Below, in pieces: positions 55,307 through 64,000 of a stretch of DNA of 64,000 bases; the stretch's first letter is position 1; every line of letters begins with the position of its first letter. The position numbers and the translations under genes were made by a program. The DNA comes from Anaeromyxobacter diazotrophicus. Lineage in GTDB: Bacteria > Myxococcota > Myxococcia > Myxococcales > Anaeromyxobacteraceae. The DNA is taken from NCBI RefSeq assembly GCF_013340205.1, contig NZ_BJTG01000007.1, positions 265,187 to 329,186 on the forward strand. The letters are read 5' to 3'. The notes beneath the pieces were generated by a model. It made no database searches, was not told the DNA's origin, and saw nothing but the letters and a program-made list of their open reading frames with translations.

Positions 55307-58012
55307 GTGCCCGGCAGCGCCAGCGGCAGCCCGCCACGCGGGGCGGCGCCCGGGGCGCTGGCCGCGGCGCAGCACCTCGCGGCGCTCGTGCCGCCGCTCC
55401 GGTTCGCCGCGCGCGACGGTTTCGCCGGCCTGCCGCGGCTCTCCGGGTTCGGCGAGCTCGTGCAGGGCGCGGTCGCCCGGGCCCGCGAGGCCGGTGCGCC
55501 GGACTCCGCGGCGCTGCGGGGGCTCTCGGCCGAGGCGGAGCGGTTCGAGGCGCGTCCGCTGGCGGAGAAGCGCCAGGCGCTCCTGCGCGTAGCCGGTCAC
55601 CTCTCGGCGCTGGTGCCAGTCCCCGAGGAGCTGCGCGAGCTGGCCGCGCGGGGGAGGGTGGCGCGGGGGGAGGGGAAGGGGACCTCGACCGCGACCTCGA
55701 CCGCGACCGCGACCTCGACCGCGACCTCGACCGCGACCTCGACCCCGACCTCGACCCCGACCTCGACGTCCGCGACGATCCGCCCGGCACGGGGTTCCCC
55801 ATCGCTCCATTCTCCCTCTCCCCCACCGGGGGAGAGGGCCAGGGAGAGGGGGCCGCTCGGCGAGAGCGCCGTCGCCTCCCCCCCGCCGCCCCGCGACGCG
55901 AAGGAGCGCGCCGCCCGCCGGGCGCGCCTCCGCACCAAGCTCGCCGAGCTCCCGCGCGCCCACCCCGCCCCCCGGGCGCTCCTCGAGGAGCGCGGGTACC
56001 TCACCGTCGAGGACGCGCTCGCCTTCTGGCCCAAGGCGTACCAGGACCGCGCGCGGGCGAGCACCCTGGCCGAGCTGCGCGCCGGGGAGCCGGGCATCGC
56101 CGTGGGCGAGGTGCGCAGCGCCAAGCAGGCGCGCATGCGCAGCGGCAAGCCGCTCCTGCGGGTGGACCTCGCCGACGCCACCGGCCGGCTCGACCTCGTC
56201 TTCTTCAACCCGCCGCCCTGGCGGGCGAAGCAGCTCACGGCGGGGGAGACGCTGCTCGTCTCGGGCAAGGTGACGGAGGGCTTCGGCGGCCGCCGCCAGA
56301 TGAGCCAGCCGGAGGTGGAGAAGCTCTCGCCGGGCGACTCGGCCAACTTCGGCCGCATCGTGCCGTTCTACGCCGGCCCGGCGGACTACCAGCACCCCGC
56401 GCTGCGCAAGCTCATGAAGCGGCTCTGCGACGAGCTCGCGCCCTTCACGGTGGACGACCTGCCCGCCGACGTGCGCGCCCGGCGCGAGCTCCTCCCGGCC
56501 GGGCAGGCGCTGCGCGAGGCGCACTTCCCGCCCGAGGGGACCGACCCGGCGGCCGCGGCCGAGCGCGCCACGCCCGCCTTCCGGCGGCTGGTGTTCGAGG
56601 AGCTCTTCTTCCTGCAGCTCGCCCTGGCGCAGCGGCGGCGCGGGCTGCGCCGAGACCCCGGCATCGCCTTCGCGGCTGGCCCGGAGGAGGTGGCCCGGGC
56701 GACCGCGCTCCTGCCGTTCCAGCTCACCGGCGCGCAGCGCCGCGCGCTCGACGAGATCGCGCGCGACATGGCGCGGCCCGAGCCCATGCACCGGCTCCTG
56801 CAGGGTGACGTGGGCAGCGGCAAGACCGCCGTCGCCTTCGCCGCCATGATGCTGGCGGTCCGGTCGGGCCACCAGGCGGCGCTCATGGCGCCGACCGAGA
56901 TCCTCGCCGAGCAGCACGCCCGCACCATGCGCCGCTGGCTCGAGGGCACCGGGGTCGAGCTGGCGCTGGTCGGCGCCTCCGCGCGCGGGAAGGCGCAGCG
57001 GGACGCGCGCGCCGCGCTCGCCTCCGGGAAGGCGCGGCTCGCGGTCGGCACCCACGCGCTCATCGAGGAGGACGTGGGGCTCGACCGGCTGGGGCTGGTG
57101 GTGGTGGACGAGCAGCACCGCTTCGGCGTGCTGCAGCGGGCGAAGCTCATCGGGAAGGGGGGCCGCCCGGACGTGCTCGTCATGACCGCCACCCCCATCC
57201 CGCGCACGCTGGCGCTCGCGTTCTACGGCGACCTCGACCAGTCCAAGATCGACGAGCTGCCGCCGGGCCGGACGCCGGTGGAGACGAAGGTGTTCGGCGA
57301 CTCGCAGCGCAAGCGCGCCTACGAGCTCGCCCGGCGCGAGCTCGAGGGTGGGCGGCAGGTGTACGTCGTCTACCCGCTCGTGGCCGAGTCGGAGAAGAGC
57401 GACCTCGCCGACGCCACCACCGGCGCGGCCGAGCTGGCCCGGGTCTTCGCCGGGCACGAGGTGGCGCTCCTGCACGGGCAGATGAAGGCGGACGAGAAGG
57501 ACGCCGTGATGGCCCGGTTCCGCGCCGGCGAGGTGGGGGTGCTCGTCGCCACCACCGTGATCGAGGTCGGCGTCGACGTCCCCAACGCCACCGTCATGAT
57601 CGTGGAGCACGCCGAGCGGTTCGGCCTCTCCCAGCTCCACCAGCTCCGCGGCCGCGTCGGGCGCGGCGCGGCGCGGAGCCACTGCCTGCTGGTGGCGCAC
57701 TTCAAGCGGACGAGCGACGAGGCCCGGGAGCGCCTGAGGGTGATGGAGGCGACCCAGGACGGCTTCGAGCTCGCCCGCGCCGACCTGCGCATCCGCGGGC
57801 CGGGCGAGCTCGTCGGGACCCGGCAGTCGGGGCAGAAGCTCTTCGCCATCGCCGACCTGTACCGGGACGAGGCCATCCTGGAGGAGGCGCGCGAGGAGGC
57901 GTTCGCCCTGGTGGAGGCCGACCCCGAGCTGCGGCGCCCCGAGCACGCGGCCGCCGCGGAGGCGCTCGCGGAGCGGTGGGCGGGCCGCCTCTCGCTCGCG
58001 CAGATCGGCTGA
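55307..58012 (+). CDS. recG: ATP-dependent DNA helicase RecG with repeat-filled N-terminal extension
   Basis: A 901-aa branch-migration helicase; typical RecG is about 690 aa. The extra N-terminal 230 residues comprise an Ala-rich domain (to about residue 120), a Thr-Ser/Ala/Pro array (126-155) encoded by a hexamer repeat, and a stretch encoded by a REP-like palindrome (170-185). The RecG wedge domain starts near LLEERGYLTVEDALAFWPK; the OB fold includes VGEVRSAKQAR. Helicase motifs: LQGDVGSGKTAVA, APTEILAEQH, VVVDEQHRFG, MTATPIPRTLAL, ATTVIEVGVDVPNA and QLRGRVGRG. The start is GTG 55307. It acts on stalled forks; activity should be normal because the core is intact. Confidence 0.95.
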   Translation: MPGSASGSPPRGAAPGALAAAQHLAALVPPLRFAARDGFAGLPRLSGFGELVQGAVARAREAGAPDSAALRGLSAEAERFEARPLAEKRQALLRVAGHLSALVPVPEELRELAARGRVARGEGKGTSTATSTATATSTATSTATSTPTSTPTSTSATIRPARGSPSLHSPSPPPGERARERGPLGESAVASPPPPRDAKERAARRARLRTKLAELPRAHPAPRALLEERGYLTVEDALAFWPKAYQDRARASTLAELRAGEPGIAVGEVRSAKQARMRSGKPLLRVDLADATGRLDLVFFNPPPWRAKQLTAGETLLVSGKVTEGFGGRRQMSQPEVEKLSPGDSANFGRIVPFYAGPADYQHPALRKLMKRLCDELAPFTVDDLPADVRARRELLPAGQALREAHFPPEGTDPAAAAERATPAFRRLVFEELFFLQLALAQRRRGLRRDPGIAFAAGPEEVARATALLPFQLTGAQRRALDEIARDMARPEPMHRLLQGDVGSGKTAVAFAAMMLAVRSGHQAALMAPTEILAEQHARTMRRWLEGTGVELALVGASARGKAQRDARAALASGKARLAVGTHALIEEDVGLDRLGLVVVDEQHRFGVLQRAKLIGKGGRPDVLVMTATPIPRTLALAFYGDLDQSKIDELPPGRTPVETKVFGDSQRKRAYELARRELEGGRQVYVVYPLVAESEKSDLADATTGAAELARVFAGHEVALLHGQMKADEKDAVMARFRAGEVGVLVATTVIEVGVDVPNATVMIVEHAERFGLSQLHQLRGRVGRGAARSHCLLVAHFKRTSDEARERLRVMEATQDGFELARADLRIRGPGELVGTRQSGQKLFAIADLYRDEAILEEAREEAFALVEADPELRRPEHAAAAEALAERWAGRLSLAQIG
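55681..55770. repeat. Hexamer array (GACCTC/GACCGC/GACCCC) inside recG
   Basis: Fifteen tandem hexamers (55681-55770) encoding alternating Thr with Ser, Ala or Pro. They match, in sequence class and in coding frame, the array in the propeller/barrel gene at 39591-39708. The array is a multiple of six, so gain or loss of units would keep recG in frame. Confidence 0.9.
55814..55838. repeat. REP-like palindrome inside the recG coding sequence
   Basis: A perfect 11-bp inverted repeat, CCCTCTCCCCC (55814-55824) and GGGGGAGAGGG (55828-55838), loop ACC. It is followed by CCAGGGAGAGGGGGCCGC, nearly the same as the flank of the copy at 62951. It is read in frame as part of the RecG extension. Confidence 0.75.
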
Positions 58013-58030
58013 CCGGCCTACACTCGCCTC

Positions 58031-58651
58031 GTGAGCAGAGCGCTCGCGAGGCAGCTCTCCGAGATGGGGATCCGCGACCCGCGCGTGCTGCGCGCGGTGG
58101 AGCAGGTGCCGCGGCAGCTCTTCGTGCCGCCGGCGCTGCGGCGCGAGGCCGAGTCCGACCGGCCGCTCCCCATCGGCTTCGGCCAGACCATCTCCCAGCC
58201 CTTCATCGTCGCGCTCATGACCGAGGCGCTCCAGCTCACGGGCAGCGAGCGGGTGCTCGAGGTGGGCACCGGCTCCGGCTACCAGACGGCCCTGCTCGCG
58301 CTGCTCGCGCGCGAGGTGTGGTCGGTGGAGATCGTCCCCGAGCTCTCCGCGCAGGCCGCCGCGGCGCTCCGCACGCTCGGCCTCGAGAACGCGCGCCTCC
58401 GGGTGGGGGACGGCCGGGAGGGCTGGCCCGAGGCCGCCCCGTTCGACCGGATCGCCGTCACCGCCGCGCCCGCGGCGGTGCCCGAGCCGCTCCTCGCCCA
58501 GCTCGCGCCGGGCGGGCGCCTCGTCATCCCGGTGGGCGCCGACCCCGAGCTGCAGCAGCTCGAGCTCCTCGTCCGCGGCAGCGACGGCGTGACCACCACC
58601 ACCCACCTCCTCCCCGTCCGCTTCGTGCCGCTCGTGGGCGGCGGCGGGTGA
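58031..58651 (+). CDS. pcm: Protein-L-isoaspartate O-methyltransferase
   Basis: A 206-aa repair enzyme that methylates isoaspartyl residues in aged proteins. [29 protein letters not shown] is the family start, [20 protein letters not shown] the substrate loop, [18 protein letters not shown] the SAM motif, and GGRLVIPVG the C-terminal strand. GTG 58031 begins 19 bases after recG; TACACT six bases before it and the lack of a Shine-Dalgarno point to a leaderless start. Confidence 0.95.
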   Translation: MSRALARQLSEMGIRDPRVLRAVEQVPRQLFVPPALRREAESDRPLPIGFGQTISQPFIVALMTEALQLTGSERVLEVGTGSGYQTALLALLAREVWSVEIVPELSAQAAAALRTLGLENARLRVGDGREGWPEAAPFDRIAVTAAPAAVPEPLLAQLAPGGRLVIPVGADPELQQLELLVRGSDGVTTTTHLLPVRFVPLVGGGG

Positions 58652-58672
58652 GCCTTCTGGTATTCTCGGGCG

Positions 58673-59200
58673 ATGGCGCGCTGCCCCCTCTGCGACCACG
58701 AGCAGGCGCTCGGCGACGCGTGCGACGTCTGCGGGCGCGCCCTGCGCGGCGCGGGGGTGGTGCGGGTGCCGGTGCAGCTGCTGGAGGGCCTGGACCCGAC
58801 CGGGTACGCGTCGGCCCCGGCGCCGTCCGGCGCGGCGATGCCCGAGCTCGAGCCCACCGGCGTCTCCGCCGTCCCGGCGGTGGCGGGGCCGCGCGAGGCG
58901 TGGGTCGAGGCGACGGCGCAGGAGGCCGTGGCGGTGGCCGTCGAGCCGCTCGAGGTCGAGCGGACGTCGGGGGACGGCGAGCGCTCGCCGCGCGAGGCGG
59001 TCGTGCGCTGCCGGTACTGCGGCGAGCTGGTACCCGAGGGCGAGGCCTTCTGCCTGCGCTGCGCCATGCACATCGGCTCCCGGGCGAGCGCCCCGGAGGC
59101 CTTCGTGGAGCAGGTGCGCTGCCGGGCGTGTGGCGCCGCCGGGAGCGGCGAGCGTTGCCACGCTTGTGGGGAGCGCCTGCCGGAGCCCGAGGCGGGCTAG
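58673..59200 (+). CDS. Zinc-ribbon protein of unknown function
   Basis: A 175-aa protein with three sets of paired cysteines: CPLCDHEQALGDACDVC at the N-terminus, CRYCGELVPEGEAFCLRC near residue 110 and CRACGAAGSGERCHAC at the end, each a CxxC...CxxC zinc ribbon. An acidic, Ala/Val-rich linker (residues 35-100) separates them. Such proteins usually mediate protein or nucleic-acid contacts. TATTCT ends six bases before ATG 58673 and there is no Shine-Dalgarno. Function unknown. Confidence 0.78.
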   Translation: MARCPLCDHEQALGDACDVCGRALRGAGVVRVPVQLLEGLDPTGYASAPAPSGAAMPELEPTGVSAVPAVAGPREAWVEATAQEAVAVAVEPLEVERTSGDGERSPREAVVRCRYCGELVPEGEAFCLRCAMHIGSRASAPEAFVEQVRCRACGAAGSGERCHACGERLPEPEAG

Positions 59201-59218
59201 GAGGGGCCGAGCGCGCCC

Positions 59219-59246
59219 CTTGCCAAGCGGGCGCGCTTTCGGCAAG
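59219..59246. promoter_or_regulatory. Inverted repeat upstream of the alanine-type aminotransferase
   Basis: CTTGCC (59219-59224) and GGCAAG (59241-59246), with the inner pairs AGCG/CGCT, lie 17 bases before ATG 59263. It could be an operator or a leader hairpin. Confidence 0.35.
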
Positions 59247-59262
59247 TTGGGCGACCCTGGTC

Positions 59263-60509
59263 ATGAAAACATTCAACGACCCCGACGTGTTCGCGCGCGT
59301 GAAGCGCCTCCCGCTGTACGTCTTCACCATCACCGATCGCCTGCGCGACGCTGCCGTCGCGCGCGGCGTGGACGTGGTCGACTTCTCGATGGGAAATCCG
59401 GACGGCGCCGCGCCGCCGCTGGCCGTCGAGACGCTGCGCGCCGCGGCCCTCGACCAGCGCTACCACCGGTACATGAACCCGCGCGGCATCCCCGAGCTGC
59501 GCCGGGCGGCCGCGGCCTGGTTCGAGCGGCGGCACGGGATCGCGCTCGACCCCGAGCGCGAGGTGATGGCGACCATCGGCTCGAAGGACGGCATCGGCCA
59601 CGCCATGGTGGCGCTGCTGCAGGAGGGCGACGCGGTGCTCGCGCCGACGCCCACCTACCCCATCCACGCCTTCGGCGCGCTGCTCGCCGGCGGCGAGACC
59701 ATCCCGGTGCCGGTCGGGCCGGGGGTGGACTTCATGGAGTCGCTCTTCACCGCCGCGGAGAAGGCGGAGCGGCGGCCCCGCGGGCTGGTGGTGAACTTCC
59801 CCGGCAACCCCAGCACCGCCGTCGCCACCCCGGAGCTGTTCCAGAAGATCGTGAAGTTCGCCGAGGCGCGCGACCTCTTCATCGTCTCCGATTGCGCGTA
59901 CTGCGACATCGTCTTCGACGGCGGCCCGGCGCCCTTCATGCTCCAGGTGCCCGGCGCGCGCGAGCGGACGCTCGAGTTCGTCTCGATGTCGAAGAGCTAC
60001 AACATGGCCGGGTTCCGGGTCGGCTTCGCCGCCGGCAACCACGCGCTGGTGGCCGCGCTGGCCCGCGTGAAGAGCTACCTCGACTACGGGCTCTTCGGCG
60101 CGGTGCAGCTCGCGGCGGCGGCCGTGCTGGACGGCTGCGACGCGTTCCCGGCCGAGGTGTGCGCCAAGTACCGGCGGCGCCGCGACGCGCTGGTGCGCGA
60201 CTTCGGAGCGGCCGGCTGGCCCATCCCCAGCCCGGCGGCCAGCATGTTCGCCTGGGCGCCCATCCCGGACCAGCTGCGGCACCTCGGCTCGCTCGAGTTC
60301 GCGCGGCGGCTCATCGAGGAGGCGGGCGTCTGCGTCTCGCCCGGCATCGGCTTCGGCCCGGCCGGCGAGGGGTACGTGCGGATCGCGCTCGTCGAGGACG
60401 AGCCGCGCATCGCCAAGGCGGCGGAGCGGGTGGGTGAGTTCCTGCGCAAGGCGGCGGCCGAGCCGGTCCGCCCGAGCCACACCCCCATCCCCCGCGCCGT
60501 GGACCGGGC

Positions 60510-60513
<4 letters not shown>
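59263..60513 (+). CDS. Aminotransferase, AlaC/LL-DAP class
   Basis: A 416-aa PLP enzyme. VVDFSMGNPDGAAPP is the conserved start, RYMNPRGIPELRRAAAAWF the substrate loop, VNFPGNPSTAVA the NPS motif, VSDCAYCDIVFDG the cofactor Asp/Tyr, FVSMSKSYNMAGFRVGF the Schiff-base Lys and GYVRIALVED the carboxylate Arg. The pattern fits AlaC-type glutamate-pyruvate aminotransferases. The C-terminus (residues 390-416) extends past the domain. It overlaps thrC by four bases (ATGA), linking it to threonine synthesis. Confidence 0.88.
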
Positions 60514-61873
<1,360 letters not shown>

Positions 61874-61877
<4 letters not shown>

Positions 61878-62230
61878 GCGCGGCGGCGCAGCCCGACGAA
61901 GCGTCGCTGCGGGCCGAGCACGACGCGCTCGCCGCCTCGCTCGCGGCCCGCGCCTCCATCGACCACGCCCGGCGCGGCGCCTACCTGGGCTTCGCCACCT
62001 TCGTGGTGTCGGGCCTGGCCGTGAAGCTCGCCTTCGACCGCTGGTTCTCGACGCGGGTCACCCGCTTCCGCGGGCCGCCGATCTTCTTCTACCTGGCGCT
62101 GGCGGCGGCGGTGCTCCTCCTCGCCTGCACGCTGGTGGAGGCGGTCCGGTCGCGGCGGCTCATGCGCGGCGAGGACGCCCGCTTCGCGCGGCTCTCCGAG
62201 CTGCGCCGCCGGCTGGAGCTCGATCCGTGA
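61874..62230 (+). CDS. Small two-helix membrane protein
   Basis: A 118-aa protein with membrane helices at about residues 38-55 (YLGFATFVVSGLAVKLAF) and 72-92 (IFFYLALAAAVLLLACTLVEAV), flanked by charged cytoplasmic ends (EASLRAEHDALAASLAARA and RLSELRRRLELDP, both helical). It overlaps thrC and tmk by four bases each, so it is translated with them. Function unknown. Confidence 0.78.
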
Positions 62231-62895
62231 GCCCGCGCCGGGCGGCGGGGCGCCGGCGCCGGGGGCGGTTCCTGGTGCTGGAGGGGCTCGACGGCGCCGG
62301 CACCACCACCCAGGCGCAGCGGCTCGCGGCCTGGCTGCGCGCGCAGGGCCGCCAGGTCCACGTCACCGCCGAGCCCTCCGGCGGCCCGGTGGGCGCGCTG
62401 GTACGGCAGGTCCTGACCGGGCGGGTGGGCGGCGCGGCGGCGCGCCCGGGCGCGGCGAACCCGTTCGACCCGCACGCGCTGGCGCTGCTCTTCGCCGCCG
62501 ACCGGCTCGACCACGTGGCCTCCGAGATCGCGCCGCGCCTGGCCGAGGGCCAGGACGTGATCTCCGACCGCTACACGCTCTCCTCGCTCGCCTACCAGTC
62601 GCTCACCTGCGGCGGTCCGGCGTGGATCGAGGCCATCAACGCCCGCGCCCCTGCGCCCGACGCGACGCTCTTCCTCGAGGTGAGCGCGGCCACCGCCGTC
62701 CGCCGCCGCTTCGCCGCCTCCAGCCGGCGCGAGCTGTTCGAGGTCCCCGCCTTCCAGCGCCGCGTCGCGCGGTCGTACCAGCGCGCGCTGGCGCGGCTCC
62801 AGGAGCAAGGGGAGCGGGTGCTGGTGGTGGACGGCGAGCAGCCCGTCGAGGCGGTCACCGCCGCGCTGGCCGAGCGGGTGAAGTCGCTGCTGTAG
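62227..62895 (+). CDS. tmk: Thymidylate kinase with altered P-loop
   Basis: A 222-aa kinase making dTDP from dTMP. FLVLEGLDGAGTTTQAQRLAAWL is the P-loop region (shown in part: LEGLDGAGTTTQ), where the Walker A lysine is replaced by Thr. The rest is typical: TAEPSGGPVGALVR, LFAADRLDHVASEIAPRL, DRYTLSSLAYQ (the DRY/DRxxxS motif) and LFLEVSAATAVRRR. A basic N-terminal extension of about 12 residues precedes the fold. I believe this Thr variant is a recognised minority form in Tmk, but I could not check it. It starts at GTG 62227 inside the preceding stop. Confidence 0.92.
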   Translation: MSPRRAAGRRRRGRFLVLEGLDGAGTTTQAQRLAAWLRAQGRQVHVTAEPSGGPVGALVRQVLTGRVGGAAARPGAANPFDPHALALLFAADRLDHVASEIAPRLAEGQDVISDRYTLSSLAYQSLTCGGPAWIEAINARAPAPDATLFLEVSAATAVRRRFAASSRRELFEVPAFQRRVARSYQRALARLQEQGERVLVVDGEQPVEAVTAALAERVKSLL

Positions 62896-63306
62896 CAGTT
62901 CGTCAGCAGCCACATCCTCGATGAGCGCCGCGCGCGGCGCCCTCTCTTCTCCCTCGCCCCGCGGAGCGGGGAGAGGGCCGGGGAGAGGGGCCGCCCGACA
63001 CCTGTAGAGGTCGCAGCACGGAGCGACCGCTTCGGTGATGGCGGCCGGGCTCGGGCAGGGAGGGGCGCGGCAGGCGGGCAGGCGGATCCGCGGTGGCGAG
63101 CGCCGCCGAAGCCGGAGCGTCGAGCGCGAGGCGTGCCTGCGCGTCCGCGGCGACAAGGCGTGGCCCGGCTTACGGGGGCGAAGGCGCGCGGGTGCGGGCA
63201 TGCGGCGGCGACGGAGCTGATGGGCCGCGGCACTGCCCTGATCAGGTCTACTCTGCGTGCGGTGTGGTTGACTGTTCGTGTCAGACCTCCGTGCGATGAT
63301 CTCTCC
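62896..63306. other. Intergenic region after tmk
   Basis: A 411-base gap holding the REP-like repeat at 62943-62993 and a short leader before the partial gene at 63307. TTGACT (63268-63273) with TGCGAT 18 bases on (63292-63297) is a weak promoter candidate. The 63000-63230 part shows no gene-like frame. Confidence 0.4.
62943..62993. repeat. REP-like palindrome downstream of tmk
   Basis: CCCTCGCCCCGC (62951-62962) and GCGGGGAGAGGG (62966-62977), one mismatch, loop GGA, then CCGGGGAGAGGGGCCGCCCG. The 3' flank closely resembles that of the copy inside recG (55839 on). It may double as a transcript-end hairpin for the thrC-tmk operon. Confidence 0.7.
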
Positions 63307-64000
63307 CATGGACGCGGCACCCGACCTCGCTGCGTGCTCGCCCTCCGAGGCCTGGAGGACGCGCTTCGCGCCACCGGCCGTCGAGCCCGCGCCGCTCACC
63401 GGGCGCGAGCTCGACGCCTGGTTCCGCGGCGGCGAGCCGGAGGCCGACGCCTGCGAGGCGCTGCTCACCTGGGCGGCCAGGGCGCGGGGCGCGCTCGACG
63501 TGGCCATCGCCGAGGGGCTCGACGCGCTCCGGCGGGGCGACCGGCTGGCCGAGCTCGCGTGCCACCTCGGCGACTACGCGCGGGAGGTGCTCGACCTCGG
63601 CAAGCGGGCCGCCGAGGGGCTCGCCCTGCTCGGCCGGGAGCTGCGGACGCGACCCCTCCTGCGCGAGGCGCTCACCGCGGGGCGGGTCAAGCTCCGCGCC
63701 GCGCAGACGGTGCTGAAGGTGGCGGTGGGCGAGGACGAGGCGGCCTGGGTGGAGCGCGCGGCGCGGATGACCGTCCGCGCGCTCGAGGCCGAGGTCCGCC
63801 GGGCGCGCGCGGCGCCGGGCGACGAGGAGGAGCCGTGGCTGCGCCTCGACGCGCGCCTCGAGCCGGAGGAGCGCGAGGTGGTCGACGAGGCGCTGGCGCT
63901 CGCGGGCGAGCTCATGCCGGGCGCGACGCGCGCCGAGCGGCTCGAGGCGATCGCCCAGGAGTTCGCGGGCGAGTATGCGGGCGAGGGAGACCCGGACCCG
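63307..64000 (+). CDS. HNH-endonuclease-type protein (5' part)
   Basis: The first 231 codons of a gene that runs past the window. The sequence is helical and Ala/Leu/Arg-rich, e.g. DACEALLTWAARARGALD, LAELACHLGDYAREVLDLG, LREALTAGRVKLRAAQTVLKVA and ERAARMTVRALEAEVRRA. It resembles the N-terminal region of DUF222-like HNH nucleases that occur in many copies in Anaeromyxobacter. The HNH motif itself would lie beyond position 64000 and is not seen, so the call is provisional. Confidence 0.5.

Overview
The window is very GC-rich (third codon positions are almost always G or C), uses many GTG starts and has tightly packed genes. The gene set fits a myxobacterium of the Anaeromyxobacter type: an alternative chemosensory operon, many small exported or regulatory proteins, a partial DUF222-like/HNH-type ORF at the right edge, and a RecG with a long N-terminal extension. 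This assignment is inferred from gene content; no marker such as 16S rRNA lies in the window.

Layout. 1-7159: the end of grpE, an HtrA/DegP protease, a secreted protein, a PilZ protein, an ABC-2 exporter pair and a glutamate dehydrogenase. 7608-16224: a co-directional chemosensory cluster (receiver, GAF protein, CheA, MCP, CheW, CheR, CheB, poly-HAMP MCP). 16119-27299: housekeeping and stress genes (carboxymuconolactone decarboxylase-like protein, methyltransferase, YceI, hybrid histidine kinase, Kef-type antiporter, Rnk-like regulator, small basic protein, beta-hydroxyacid dehydrogenase, divergent SDR/LysR pair).

27296-37690 is an accessory island of visibly lower GC, lying between the LysR gene and a tRNA-Thr(CGU). 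It holds a 5'-truncated tyrosine integrase. Next is a five-gene operon of four tandem mini helix-turn-helix proteins (66-77 aa) plus a 296-aa protein with a winged helix and a PD-(D/E)XK-like C-terminus. After it lies a gene split by a 4.2-kb IS21-family element, whose exact ends and 6-bp target duplication are visible and which carries a GntR regulator and a membrane protein as cargo. Last come two nested, decayed IS3-family elements. The five-gene operon is the best candidate for an undescribed system.

37873-64000 returns to chromosomal core: a metallopeptidase/beta-propeller/barrel protein, an alpha/beta hydrolase, a CDF metal exporter, rsmD, coaD, two aminotransferases, an MMPL exporter, a DMT exporter, carB, greA, recG, pcm, thrC and tmk, ending in a partial HNH-type protein. 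Two unrelated genes here (the propeller/barrel protein and recG) contain arrays of the same hexamer family encoding Thr-Ser/Ala/Pro dipeptides, and recG also contains a REP-like palindrome that recurs downstream of tmk. Several genes have a -10-like hexamer about six bases before the start codon, suggesting leaderless transcripts.
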